From MED-G105 sp050331095 (GTDB lineage Bacteria > Pseudomonadota > Alphaproteobacteria > Caulobacterales > Parvularculaceae), in the NCBI GenBank assembly GCA_050331095.1, contig JBHJHE010000010.1, forward strand, positions 1-64,000: 64,000 nt of DNA, in the 5' to 3' direction. The translations under genes and the position numbers were made by a program. The number at the start of each line of letters is the position of its first letter. Within the stretch, counting starts at the first letter, position 1. This document shows positions 55,384 to 63,891 of this stretch, in pieces. Under the pieces are notes generated by a model. It had not been told where the DNA came from. It searched no databases and saw nothing but the letters and a program-made list of their open reading frames with translations.

Positions 55384-55668
55384 ATGTCGATGAGTTTGGG
55401 GGCGCAAGCGCTCGCCGGCGCGGAGCCGATCGTTAGCAGCGAAGAAATGTACCGGCGCGGCCTCGCCGCCGCGGTGAGCGGCGAGGGCGGTCGCCACGAC
55501 CTCATCCTCGCGCACAAGTGGTTCAACCTCGCCGCCATGCAGGGCCATATCGAAGCGCGCTCCTATCGTGCGGAGCTCGCCCGTGAGATGACGCCGGACG
55601 AGGTCTCCGAGGCGCAGAAAATGGCCCGCCAGTACCTCGCCGGCCAACGCGCCGTCCTGTCGGCCTGA
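55384..55668 (+). CDS. Small Sel1-repeat-like protein
   Basis: This is a 94-residue cytoplasmic protein with one Sel1-type helical pair. MYRRGLAAAVSGEGGRHDLI followed by AHKWFNLAAMQGHIEARSYR is the recognisable part, followed by a conserved tail (ELAREMTPDEVSEAQKMARQ). Homologues of this short form are common in alphaproteobacteria without an assigned role. It stands alone upstream of malate synthase. Confidence 0.75.
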   Translation: MSMSLGAQALAGAEPIVSSEEMYRRGLAAAVSGEGGRHDLILAHKWFNLAAMQGHIEARSYRAELAREMTPDEVSEAQKMARQYLAGQRAVLSA

Positions 55669-55861
55669 ACGGCGGCCTGAACGCTGGCCGGAACGGCGGC
55701 CCGAACGGCGGCCGCCCGTTCCAGGCGCGGCGAGGTCGGCGCCCCCGGGGGCTCCTCGACGTTCGAATTGGCGGTGGCGAGCCGCGCTCTCCCGGTGATA
55801 TGCGTCGCAACGCGCGTCGCGACAGGTCGGCGCGCGGGCCAACGCAAGGAACACGCGCCCG

Positions 55862-58009
55862 ATGGACACCGACTATGTCGACCGCGCTGGATTGCGCGTC
55901 GCCGCCGAACTCGCCGACTTTATCGAAACCGAGGCGCTCGAAGGACTGGACGTCGACGCGTCCGCCTTTTGGGCCGCTGCGGCCCGGGCTTTTGCAGCGT
56001 TCACGCCGCGAAACGCCGAACTGTTGAGCTTCCGCGACGAGCTCCAGGCGAAAATCGACGCATGGCACGAAACGCGCCGAGGGACGGACCACGATCCCGA
56101 CGCCTATCGCTCGTTCCTCGAAGAAATCGGCTATCTGACGCCGCCGCCCGCGGCGTTCGAAGCGGCGACCGCGAACGTCGACGAAGAGCTCGCGCGCCTT
56201 GCCGGTCCGCAACTCGTTGTGCCGTCTTTGAACGCGCGTTACGCGCTCAACGCCGCGAACGCGAGGTGGGGAAGCCTTTACGACGCGCTCTACGGATCCG
56301 ACGCGCTGGGCGCGCCGCCGCCCGCCGGGGACTACGACGCCGAGCGCGGCGCGCGGGTCGTCGCCTGGACGAAGGCGTTTCTCGATGAGGCCGCGCCGCT
56401 CCAAGACGGCTCCCACGCCGAGGTCGACGCCTATGCGGTCGTCGACGGCGCGCTGCGGCCGGCCCTCGCGACCCCGGCCGCGTTCGTCGGCTATCGCGGC
56501 CCAGGCGAAGCGCCCGAGGCGATCCTCCTGAAGAACAACGGTTTGCATATCGAAATCGTCGTCGATCGCGGAGCGCCGGTCGGCGCGGCCGATCGCGCCG
56601 GCGTCACGGACGTCGTCATGGAAGCGGCGCTCTCGACGATCGTCGACCTTGAGGACTCGATCGCCGCCGTCGACGCGGCTGACAAGACGCGCGCCTATCG
56701 TAACTGGCTCGGTCTCATGAACGGCGATCTCGTCGCCGAGTTCGACAAGGCCGGCGCCCGCGTCTCGCGCGGCCTCGCCGACGACCGGGAATGGACGGCG
56801 CCCGACGGCGAGGCGTTCTCTCTGAAAGGCCGCGCCCTCCTCCTGATACGGAACGTCGGGCACTTGATGACGACGCCGGCCGTTCTTTCGCCGACCGGCG
56901 AGGAGGCGCCCGAGGGCGTCCTCGACGCCTTCGTCACGGGCCTGATATGCCGCCGCGACATCGACGGCCGCGGCCGCTTCCGCAATTCGCGGACGGGATC
57001 CGCTTACGTCGTCAAACCGAAAATGCATGGCCCCGCCGAGTGCGCCTTCGCGAACGACCTCTTCGACGCCGTCGAGGACGCGGTCGGCCTGCCGCGCAAC
57101 GCATTGAAAATCGGCGTTATGGATGAAGAGCGCCGCACCTCGGCGAATCTCGCCGCTTGCGTCGAAGCAGTCAAAAACCGGATCGTTTTCATCAACACCG
57201 GGTTCCTTGACCGGACGGGCGACGAGCTCCACACGTCCATGCGGGCCGGCGCGATGGTCCGCAAGAACGAGATGAAGTCGACGGCCTGGATCGACGCCTA
57301 TGAACGGCGAAACGTCGCCATCGGCCTTGCCTGCGGTCTCGGCGGACGCGGCCAGATCGGCAAGGGCATGTGGCCCGCGCCGGACCGCATGGCGGACATG
57401 CTCGCCCAGAAAGCCTCGCACCCGGAGAGCGGCGCGAACACCGCCTGGGTGCCAAGCCCGACGGCGGCGACGCTCCACGCGACCCATTATCACCGCGTCG
57501 ATGTCTTCGCGCGTCGGCGCGCGCTCGAAGGCGCCGCGGCGCCCGGGCTCGAAACGCTTCTTGAAATCCCGCTGGCGCCGACGCCGAACTGGACCGCCGC
57601 GGAAATCCGGGACGAGTTGGACAACAACGCTCAAGGCGTCCTCGGTTACGTCGTTCGCTGGATCGACCAGGGCGTCGGTTGCTCCAAAGTGCCCGACATC
57701 AACGATGTCGGACTGATGGAGGACCGCGCGACGTTGCGCATTTCCTCGCAACACATGGCCAACTGGCTGCTGCATGGCGTCTGTTCGCTTGAGGACATTG
57801 ACGATGCGCTGCGGCGAATGGCGGAAAAAGTCGACGCTCAGAACGCCGACGATCCCGCGTATCGCGCCATGGCCCCGGACTTCGACGGGTCGATCGCCTT
57901 TCAAACGGCGCGCGACTTGATCCTGGAAGGTGTGCGCCAGCCGAACGGCTACACCGAGCCGCTTCTTCACGCGCGCCGCCGACGCGCGAAGGGCCGAGAC
58001 AGCGCTTAG
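55862..58009 (+). CDS. glcB: Malate synthase G
   Basis: The enzyme condenses glyoxylate with acetyl-CoA in the glyoxylate cycle. The 715-residue monomeric G form is shown by DYVDRAGLRVAAELADFIE at the start, then HIEIVVDRGAPVGAADRAGV, VMEAALSTIVDLEDSIAAVD, RSAYVVKPKMHG-like GSAYVVKPKMHGPAE, IGVMDEERRTSANLAACVEA, and late RISSQHMANWLLHG. Isocitrate lyase is not in this window. Confidence 0.96.
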   Translation: MDTDYVDRAGLRVAAELADFIETEALEGLDVDASAFWAAAARAFAAFTPRNAELLSFRDELQAKIDAWHETRRGTDHDPDAYRSFLEEIGYLTPPPAAFEAATANVDEELARLAGPQLVVPSLNARYALNAANARWGSLYDALYGSDALGAPPPAGDYDAERGARVVAWTKAFLDEAAPLQDGSHAEVDAYAVVDGALRPALATPAAFVGYRGPGEAPEAILLKNNGLHIEIVVDRGAPVGAADRAGVTDVVMEAALSTIVDLEDSIAAVDAADKTRAYRNWLGLMNGDLVAEFDKAGARVSRGLADDREWTAPDGEAFSLKGRALLLIRNVGHLMTTPAVLSPTGEEAPEGVLDAFVTGLICRRDIDGRGRFRNSRTGSAYVVKPKMHGPAECAFANDLFDAVEDAVGLPRNALKIGVMDEERRTSANLAACVEAVKNRIVFINTGFLDRTGDELHTSMRAGAMVRKNEMKSTAWIDAYERRNVAIGLACGLGGRGQIGKGMWPAPDRMADMLAQKASHPESGANTAWVPSPTAATLHATHYHRVDVFARRRALEGAAAPGLETLLEIPLAPTPNWTAAEIRDELDNNAQGVLGYVVRWIDQGVGCSKVPDINDVGLMEDRATLRISSQHMANWLLHGVCSLEDIDDALRRMAEKVDAQNADDPAYRAMAPDFDGSIAFQTARDLILEGVRQPNGYTEPLLHARRRRAKGRDSA

Positions 58010-58102
58010 GCGCGCCGTCGCCGAAACGGATCCGGTCTCCGCTTTCCTCGCCATCGCGTCTCTCACGGTCGCGTCTCGTCGTCTCGATCGACGTTATCAG
58101 GC

Positions 58103-58131
58103 TTGCGCAGAGAACAAAAGTAGAATATGAA
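58103..58131 (+). promoter_or_regulatory. Candidate sigma-70 promoter for the small gene and dnaE
   Basis: TTGCGC (58103-58108) and TATGAA (58126-58131) are separated by 17 bases and would start transcription near 58137. The -10 element overlaps the LexA-type box, which fits direct repression. Confidence 0.45.
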
Positions 58132-58143
58132 CAAAAAAGGAAC
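58129..58143. promoter_or_regulatory. LexA/SOS-type operator (GAAC-N7-GAAC)
   Basis: GAAC-AAAAAAG-GAAC is a perfect match, read on the minus strand, to the GTTC-N7-GTTC SOS box of alphaproteobacteria. A second, imperfect copy (GAAC-N7-GAAT, 58112-58126) sits just upstream. The perfect box lies 17 bases before the ATG of the 30-residue peptide. Confidence 0.65.
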
Positions 58144-58160
58144 AAAAATCCGGAGGCGAC

Positions 58161-58253
58161 ATGAGACGGGAACGACTGAACGACGTGGCGGGACTCGCGA
58201 TACTAACGGCCCTTGTAGGCTTGGCGCAGTGGATGGCGTTCGTCGCGGCGTAG
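58161..58253 (+). CDS. 30-residue single-pass membrane peptide, candidate SidA-like SOS division inhibitor
   Basis: The ATG at 58161 follows CGGAGGCGAC, an excellent ribosome binding site, and the frame ends in TAG at 58251-58253. Residues 1-8 (MRRERLND) are charged, and residues 9-30 are one hydrophobic helix containing a Gln-Trp pair. In Caulobacter crescentus, SidA is a 29-residue inner-membrane peptide induced through LexA that blocks septation. Size, topology and the SOS box agree here. I compared architecture, not sequence, so orthology is inference. dnaE begins 27 bases downstream, so the two are probably co-transcribed. Confidence 0.6.
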   Translation: MRRERLNDVAGLAILTALVGLAQWMAFVAA

Positions 58254-58280
58254 CGCCGCCGTTTCGGTAGGAGACGCCTT

Positions 58281-61200
58281 ATGGCGGCCTTTGTTCATCA
58301 CCACGTTCATTCGGCGTATTCGCTCGCGGAGGGCGCGATCCGTTTGCGTGAGCTTGCGGGGCTTTGCGCGTCGTACGGAACGCCGGCCGTTTCGGTGACG
58401 GACACGAACAATCTTTTCGGCGCGCTGGAGATTTCGGAGACGCTGTCGGAGGCCGGGGTTCAGCCGATCCTTGGTTTGCAGCAATCGATCGAGGTCGATG
58501 CGCTCGCCGGCGCCGAAGCCCGGTGGGCCCGTGCGCCGGGCGTCGCGTTGCTCGCTCAGTCCGAGACCGGGTTTCAAAATCTGATGACGGTGACGAGCAA
58601 GGCCCACTTGTCGTCGGCGAGAGACGACGGTCCTTGCGCTGATTTTCGCTTGATCGAGGAGTGCGCCGCCGACGTCGTGTGCCTGACCGGCGGCCACGAT
58701 GGCCCGCTCGATCGTCTCTTGAGGGCCGACCGCGCGGAGGACGCCTTGGCGTTGCTGCGCCGAATGGCGGCGGCCTTCCCAAACCGGCTTTATGTCGAGC
58801 TCCAGCGCCATGAGGGGCGCGATTGGCGGCGCTGCGAGGCGGCGCTTGTCGAGGCGGCGTACGACCTCGGTCTGCCGCTGGTGGCGACCAACGAGCCGTT
58901 CTTTACCCATGCGGACGACTTTGACGCGCATGACGCGCTTCTTTGCGTCGCCGACGGCGCCTACGTGCACCAAGACGATCGGCGCCGGGCGACGCGAGAC
59001 CACTATTTCAAGACGCCGGCGGAAATGATCGCGCTGTTTGACGATCTTCCCGAAGCGATCGCGTCCACGACGGAGATCGCCCGGCGATGCGCCTTTCGGC
59101 CGAAGCCGCGCGCGCCGATCTTGCCGCGGTTCGCCGCGGCCGACGAGGCGGCGGGCGATCCCGACGCCGCTGAGGCGGCCGAGCTCGAGCGGCAGGCGCG
59201 CGAAGGGCTCGATATGCGCCTCGAGGCGAACGCCGACGCGCTGGCGGCGCCGCGCGAGGCTTACGCCGAACGTCTCGAGCATGAGCTCGGCGTCATTCGG
59301 CGCATGGGTTTTCCGGGTTACTTTCTGATCGTCGCCGATTTCATCAAGTGGGCGAAAGAGGCGGGGGTGCCGGTGGGGCCGGGCCGCGGCTCGGGCGCGG
59401 GCTCGCTCGTCGCCTGGGCGCTGACGATCACGGATCTCGATCCGTTGCGGTTCGGCCTCTTGTTCGAGCGCTTCTTGAATCCCGAACGCGTGTCGATGCC
59501 CGACTTCGACATCGACTTCTGCCAGGAGCGGCGCGACGAGGTGATCGCGTACGTTCAGGAGAAGTACGGCGCCTCGCGCGTCGCGCAGATCATCACGTTC
59601 GGCAAGCTTCAGGCGCGCGCGGTCTTACGGGACGTCGGCCGCGTGCTTGGCATGCCGTTCGGCCAGGTCGACCGCTTGTGCAAGCTTGTCCCGAACAACC
59701 CCGCCAACCCGACGACGCTCGCCGAAGCTCTTGAGAGCGAGCCGAGATTGGCGGCGGAGCGGGACGCGGACGCGAGCGTCGCGGCGCTTCTCGACATGGC
59801 GCTCAAGCTTGAGGGACTTTATCGCCACGCTTCGACGCACGCCGCCGGCGTCGTGATCGGCGACCGGCCGCTGCAGGAGCTGGCGCCGCTTTATCAGGAT
59901 CCGCGCGCCGAGATGGCGGCGACGCAGTACAATATGCGCTGGGTCGAACTCGCGGGGCTCGTCAAGTTCGACTTCCTTGGGCTCAAGACGTTGACGGTGA
60001 TTGAGCGAGCCCTCGCGCTCGCCCGCGGCGACGGCGCCGAAACGTCGCTCGAGGCGATGCCGTTCGACGACCCGAAAACCTTCCAAATGCTGTCCGAAGG
60101 CGCGGCGGTCGGCGTTTTCCAGCTGGAAAGCGCAGGCATGCGCGCGACGCTCCGGTCGATGCGGCCGGACGCGTTGGAGGATCTCATCGCGTTGATTTCG
60201 CTTTATCGGCCGGGGCCGATGGAGAACATTCCGACCTATGTGGAGCGCAAGCAGGGGCGTCTCGCCCCGGATTATCTGCATCCGTCGTTGGAGCCGATCC
60301 TGAAGGAAACCTACGGCGTCATTATTTACCAAGAGCAGGTTATGCGCATCGCGCAAACCTTGTCCGGGTACAGTCTTGGCGAAGCCGACCTTCTGCGCCG
60401 CGCGATGGGCAAGAAGAAGAAAGAAGAAATGGATCGCCAGCGGCGGCGCTTCGTCGACGGCGCCGTTGCGAACGGGGTCGAAGCCGGCAAGGCGTCGTCG
60501 ATTTTCGATCTCGTGCAGAAGTTCGCGGGTTACGGTTTCAATAAATCCCACGCGGCCGCCTATGCGCTCGTCGCCTACCAGACCGCTTATCTGAAGGCGA
60601 ATGAGCCGGCGGCGTTCCTCGCGGCGTCGATGTCCCTCGACAAAGTCAACACCGACAAGCTCGCGATTTTCGTCAATGAAGCGCGGCGCATCGCCGTCGA
60701 CGTCGCGCCTCCCCACGTCAATCACTCGCAAGCGGATTTCTCGGTTCGCAACGGCGAGATCGTTTACGCGCTCGGCGCGGTCAAGAATGTCAACGACGCG
60801 GCGATGTCGGCGATCGCGGAAGAGCGCGCGGCGAACGGCGCTTTTCGATGTCTCTTCGATCTCGCCGAACGCGTCGATTTGAAGGCGGTCGGGAAGCGCG
60901 CGCTTGAAAACCTCGCCCGTGCGGGTGCGTTTGACGGGCTCGGCGCGTCGCGGCCCGGCGTCCTGGCGAACGTCGACCTGCTCGTGCGTTATTCGGCCCA
61001 GAGCGCGGCGGAGGCGGCGGGCGCGCAAGGCGGCCTGTTCGACGCCCCGGGCGGCGCCGCGTTGGAGCGGCCGTCGCTGCGCCAGGTCGAGGCCTGGTCG
61101 CGCGCCGAGGCGCTGAACGAAGAGCTCGCGGCCCTCGGATTTTACCTTAGCGGACACCCCCTTGATGAGTACAAGGACGATCTTGAACGCATCGGCGCGA

Positions 61201-61784
61201 CCTCGGTCGACGCCCTTCTTGCGCGGGCCAAGGACGGACGCGCGGAGGGCGACGCGGCGCTTGTCGTTCGCGGCGCGCGGCTGCGTCGCTCGCGATCGGG
61301 AAAGCCGTTCGCCTGGGTTGCATGTTCGGACGCGGCGTTCGACGGCGAGGCGATGATCTTTTCGGAGGCCTTGGAGCGGTGCCGCGATCTCCTGACGCCG
61401 GGCGCGCTCGTCTTGTGCGCCATGGCGGCTGAGGAGCGGGACGGGGAGGCGCGCTTGACGATCGAGAGCATGGCGACCCTCGATGCGGCCATCGGACGGG
61501 CGCCGGCCTTGCGCGTCGAAGTCTCGTCGCTCGCCGCGCTTCGGTCGGTGCGCCGGCGGATGGAAGCGGTCGAAGCGAACGACGACGCTCGGCGCGGCGA
61601 TCTGGTGTTGGCTCTGCGTCTCGGCTCGGCCGGAGAGGACGCGTTCAAGGGGGGCTTGTCGGAAGGGCGCTCGTCCGGCGGCGGCGCGGCCGACGTTCGG
61701 GTGCGGCGCGTGGCGGAAATGACCCCCAGCTTGCGCGCGGCGCTGCTCTCGATCGACGGGGTGGAGGCGGTCGCGACCGAGTGA
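58281..61784 (+). CDS. dnaE: DNA polymerase III alpha subunit (replicative DnaE1)
   Basis: This is the 1167-residue catalytic subunit of the replicative polymerase. The PHP domain begins HHHVHSAYSLAEGA. GPGRGSGAGSLVAWAL precedes the catalytic Asp pair D408/D410 in MPDFDIDFCQERRDE. The third acidic element and the YGFNKSHAAAYALVAYQTAY block follow, then a C-terminal OB fold. Length and N-terminus match DnaE1, not the shorter error-prone DnaE2/ImuC. It sits behind the small peptide and the SOS-type box, which is unusual for a replicative polymerase. Confidence 0.95.
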   Translation: MAAFVHHHVHSAYSLAEGAIRLRELAGLCASYGTPAVSVTDTNNLFGALEISETLSEAGVQPILGLQQSIEVDALAGAEARWARAPGVALLAQSETGFQNLMTVTSKAHLSSARDDGPCADFRLIEECAADVVCLTGGHDGPLDRLLRADRAEDALALLRRMAAAFPNRLYVELQRHEGRDWRRCEAALVEAAYDLGLPLVATNEPFFTHADDFDAHDALLCVADGAYVHQDDRRRATRDHYFKTPAEMIALFDDLPEAIASTTEIARRCAFRPKPRAPILPRFAAADEAAGDPDAAEAAELERQAREGLDMRLEANADALAAPREAYAERLEHELGVIRRMGFPGYFLIVADFIKWAKEAGVPVGPGRGSGAGSLVAWALTITDLDPLRFGLLFERFLNPERVSMPDFDIDFCQERRDEVIAYVQEKYGASRVAQIITFGKLQARAVLRDVGRVLGMPFGQVDRLCKLVPNNPANPTTLAEALESEPRLAAERDADASVAALLDMALKLEGLYRHASTHAAGVVIGDRPLQELAPLYQDPRAEMAATQYNMRWVELAGLVKFDFLGLKTLTVIERALALARGDGAETSLEAMPFDDPKTFQMLSEGAAVGVFQLESAGMRATLRSMRPDALEDLIALISLYRPGPMENIPTYVERKQGRLAPDYLHPSLEPILKETYGVIIYQEQVMRIAQTLSGYSLGEADLLRRAMGKKKKEEMDRQRRRFVDGAVANGVEAGKASSIFDLVQKFAGYGFNKSHAAAYALVAYQTAYLKANEPAAFLAASMSLDKVNTDKLAIFVNEARRIAVDVAPPHVNHSQADFSVRNGEIVYALGAVKNVNDAAMSAIAEERAANGAFRCLFDLAERVDLKAVGKRALENLARAGAFDGLGASRPGVLANVDLLVRYSAQSAAEAAGAQGGLFDAPGGAALERPSLRQVEAWSRAEALNEELAALGFYLSGHPLDEYKDDLERIGATSVDALLARAKDGRAEGDAALVVRGARLRRSRSGKPFAWVACSDAAFDGEAMIFSEALERCRDLLTPGALVLCAMAAEERDGEARLTIESMATLDAAIGRAPALRVEVSSLAALRSVRRRMEAVEANDDARRGDLVLALRLGSAGEDAFKGGLSEGRSSGGGAADVRVRRVAEMTPSLRAALLSIDGVEAVATE

Positions 61785-61987
61785 GGCGGCGCTTGGGACG
61801 GGCGCATTCCTAGTTATGGACGCGCCGCCGCTGAGAACTTCTAAGGCGCTGTTGATCTTGGCGGACAAGGGGGCTAATCGCGCGGGATCCCTCACGCGAG
61901 CGGCAATCCTCGGTCCGAAAGAAGACGCCCTGTCGGGTTCTTCGAAGATTTCGGCTTTGCTCGCGGCGGTCAACCGAAGGAGCAGTT
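61785..61987 (+). other. Leader region before rpsB
   Basis: This 203-base space between dnaE and rpsB should contain the rpsB promoter and 5' untranslated region. A 61-codon frame from 61816 overlaps the rpsB start, but its sequence has no protein-like pattern. I see no clear hairpin terminator. Confidence 0.4.
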
Positions 61988-62827
61988 ATGGCGTTGCCTG
62001 AGTTTTCGATGCGTCAGCTTTTGGAAGCCGGCGTCCATTTTGGCCACCAAACCCACCGCTGGAACCCGCGTATGCGGCCGTACATTTTCGGCGCGCGTAA
62101 CGGCGTTCACATCATCGACTTGTCCCAAACCGTTCCGCTTTTACACCAGGCGCTCGTCCGCGTGCGAGACGTCGTGGCGGGCGGCGGACGGGTTTTGTTC
62201 GTCGGCACCAAGCGGCATGCCCAAGCCCCGATCGCGGAAGCGGCCCAGCGCTGCGCGCAATACTACATGAACACGCGATGGCTCGGCGGCACGCTCACGA
62301 ATTGGGAGACGATCTCCAATTCGATCCGGCGATTGAAGGATCTTGAGGAGACGCTCGAGACCGGCGGCAAAGGCCTGACCAAGATAGAGCAGCTGAACCT
62401 CTCGCGCTAACGCGAGAAGCTCGACGCCTCGCTCGGCGGCATTCGCGAACTCGGCGGCCTGCCGGACCTTCTTTTCGTGATCGACGTCAAGAAAGAGGCG
62501 ATCGCCATCAAGGAAGCGCGGAAGCTGGGCATTCCGGTGGTCGCCGTGGTCGACACCAATTGCAGCCCCGACGGCGTGGAGATCGTGGTGCCGGGCAACG
62601 ACGACGCGTCCCGCGCGATCGCGCTTTACTGCAATCTCGCCGCGGACGCGGTCATCGACGGCATTTCGGCGAGCCAGTCGTCGCTCGGCGTCGATATCGG
62701 CGAATTCGAAGACGCGCCCGTTGAACCCGCCCTATCGGACGAACAGGCGGGAGACGCGCGGGCGACGGAGGCGACGGCCGCGGTCGACGGCGAGGCCCGG
62801 GCGGACGGCGAAACGGCGAGCGCCTAG
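61988..62827 (+). CDS. rpsB: Ribosomal protein S2 with an in-frame TAA at codon 141
   Basis: This encodes small-subunit protein S2. Codons 1-140 are normal S2: LLEAGVHFGHQTHRWNPRM, FGARNGVHIIDLSQTVPLL, VGTKRHAQAPIAEAA and MNTRWLGGTLTNWETI. Codon 141 (62408-62410) is TAA, inside LNLSR-stop-REKLDASLGG, where homologues have LTRERDKLERALGG with Glu at that place. The same frame then continues with conserved sequence: GGIRELGGLPDLLFVIDVKK, IPVVAVVDTNCSPDG, VPGNDDASRAIALY, an acidic tail and a final TAG at 62825. A single GAA-to-TAA or CAA-to-TAA change would explain it. S2 is normally essential, so read error, readthrough or suppression must be considered. Confidence 0.93.
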
Positions 62828-62982
62828 GCCCTCGCGGCCGGAATCGGTTCCGCGCGAAACGCTGGCGGGTCGGCGTCGTCGAACGGGCGCGGGCGGTCGA
62901 AGAATGCGACGATAGGGAAGACGATCGCGGCGCACGAGGACTTAAGGACCCGGGCGATGGCGCGAAGCAACGGAGAATGGAC

Positions 62983-63891
62983 ATGGCTGGCGTGACCGCC
63001 GGAATGGTGAAGAGCCTGCGGGAAATGACCGGGGCCGGCATGATGGACTGTAAAGCGGCCCTCAACGAGACGAACGGCGACGTCGACGCGGCGGTCGACT
63101 GGCTGCGCAAAAAAGGCCTCGCGAAAGCTGCGAAAAAATCAGGGCGCGCTGCGTCGGAAGGCCTTGTGGCGACGCTCGTGCGCGACGCCGGCGATGGCGC
63201 CGAGGCGGTTCTCGTCGAGGTGAACTCGGAAACCGACTTCGTCGCGCGCAACGAAATCTTCCAGGCGATGGTCCGCGACGCGGCCGCCGCAGCGCTCGAC
63301 ACGGACGGTTCGGTCGAGGCAGTGCGCGCGGCGCCGTTTCCCGGCGCCGGCAAGTCGGTCGGGGAGCACGTGGCCGAGATGGTCGGGCAGATCGGCGAGA
63401 ACCTGTCGCTGCGGCGGTCCGCGCGCGTTGCGGTCGACGCCGGCGTCGTCGCGCCCTACATCCACAGCCCGGTGGTCGACGGTGCCGGCAAAATCGGCGT
63501 GCTCGTCGGACTTCGCTCAACCGGCGATAAGGCGAAGCTCGGCGCGCTCGCCAAGCAAATCGCCATGCACGTCGCCGCGGCGCGGCCGCTCGCCGCCAGC
63601 GTCGACGATCTGGATCCGGAAGTCGTCGAACGCGAGAAGTCGGTGCTCGCCGACCAGGCGCGCGCGTCCGGCAAGCCTGAGGCGATCATTGAGAAAATGG
63701 TCGAGGGCCGGTTGCGCAAGTTTTATGAAGAAGCGGTTCTTCTCGAACAGATCTTCGTCATCGACGGCGAAACGAAAATCGCGGACGTGATCGAGAACGC
63801 GGCGAAAGACGTCGGCGCGCCTGTGTCGCTTGCGGATTTCGCGCGGTTGGAACTCGGCGAAGGCGTCGAGAACGCCGACGACGAGGACTAG
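62983..63891 (+). CDS. tsf: Translation elongation factor Ts
   Basis: This is the guanine-nucleotide exchange factor for EF-Tu. The 302-residue protein has the N-terminal UBA domain (VKSLREMTGAGMMDCKAALN), the signature SETDFVARNEIFQAMV and the dimerisation core. The start was set at ATG 62983 (MAGVTAG), because GGAG lies at the right distance; ATG 62977 is too close to it. It follows rpsB after 155 bases, the normal arrangement. Confidence 0.96.
   Translation: MAGVTAGMVKSLREMTGAGMMDCKAALNETNGDVDAAVDWLRKKGLAKAAKKSGRAASEGLVATLVRDAGDGAEAVLVEVNSETDFVARNEIFQAMVRDAAAAALDTDGSVEAVRAAPFPGAGKSVGEHVAEMVGQIGENLSLRRSARVAVDAGVVAPYIHSPVVDGAGKIGVLVGLRSTGDKAKLGALAKQIAMHVAAARPLAASVDDLDPEVVEREKSVLADQARASGKPEAIIEKMVEGRLRKFYEEAVLLEQIFVIDGETKIADVIENAAKDVGAPVSLADFARLELGEGVENADDED

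Noticed and set aside
55523..58066. An 847-codon minus-strand frame opposite malate synthase
   Set aside because: It is a GC-driven shadow; malate synthase G on the plus strand is full-length and unambiguous.
58281..61784. dnaE as the SOS mutagenesis polymerase DnaE2/ImuC because of the LexA-type box
   Set aside because: The N-terminus and 1167-residue length match DnaE1, and imuA and imuB are absent.
59625..61973. A 782-codon minus-strand frame opposite dnaE
   Set aside because: It mirrors the dnaE codons and has no recognisable protein features.
61816..62001. A 61-codon frame before rpsB as a leader peptide
   Set aside because: It overlaps the rpsB start out of frame, has no ribosome binding site and its composition is not protein-like.
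62408..62410. Genome-wide reassignment of TAA to an amino acid
   Set aside because: TAA ends ychF (8733-8735) and the ELM1-type gene (33082-33084) at positions typical of their families, so TAA works as a stop.
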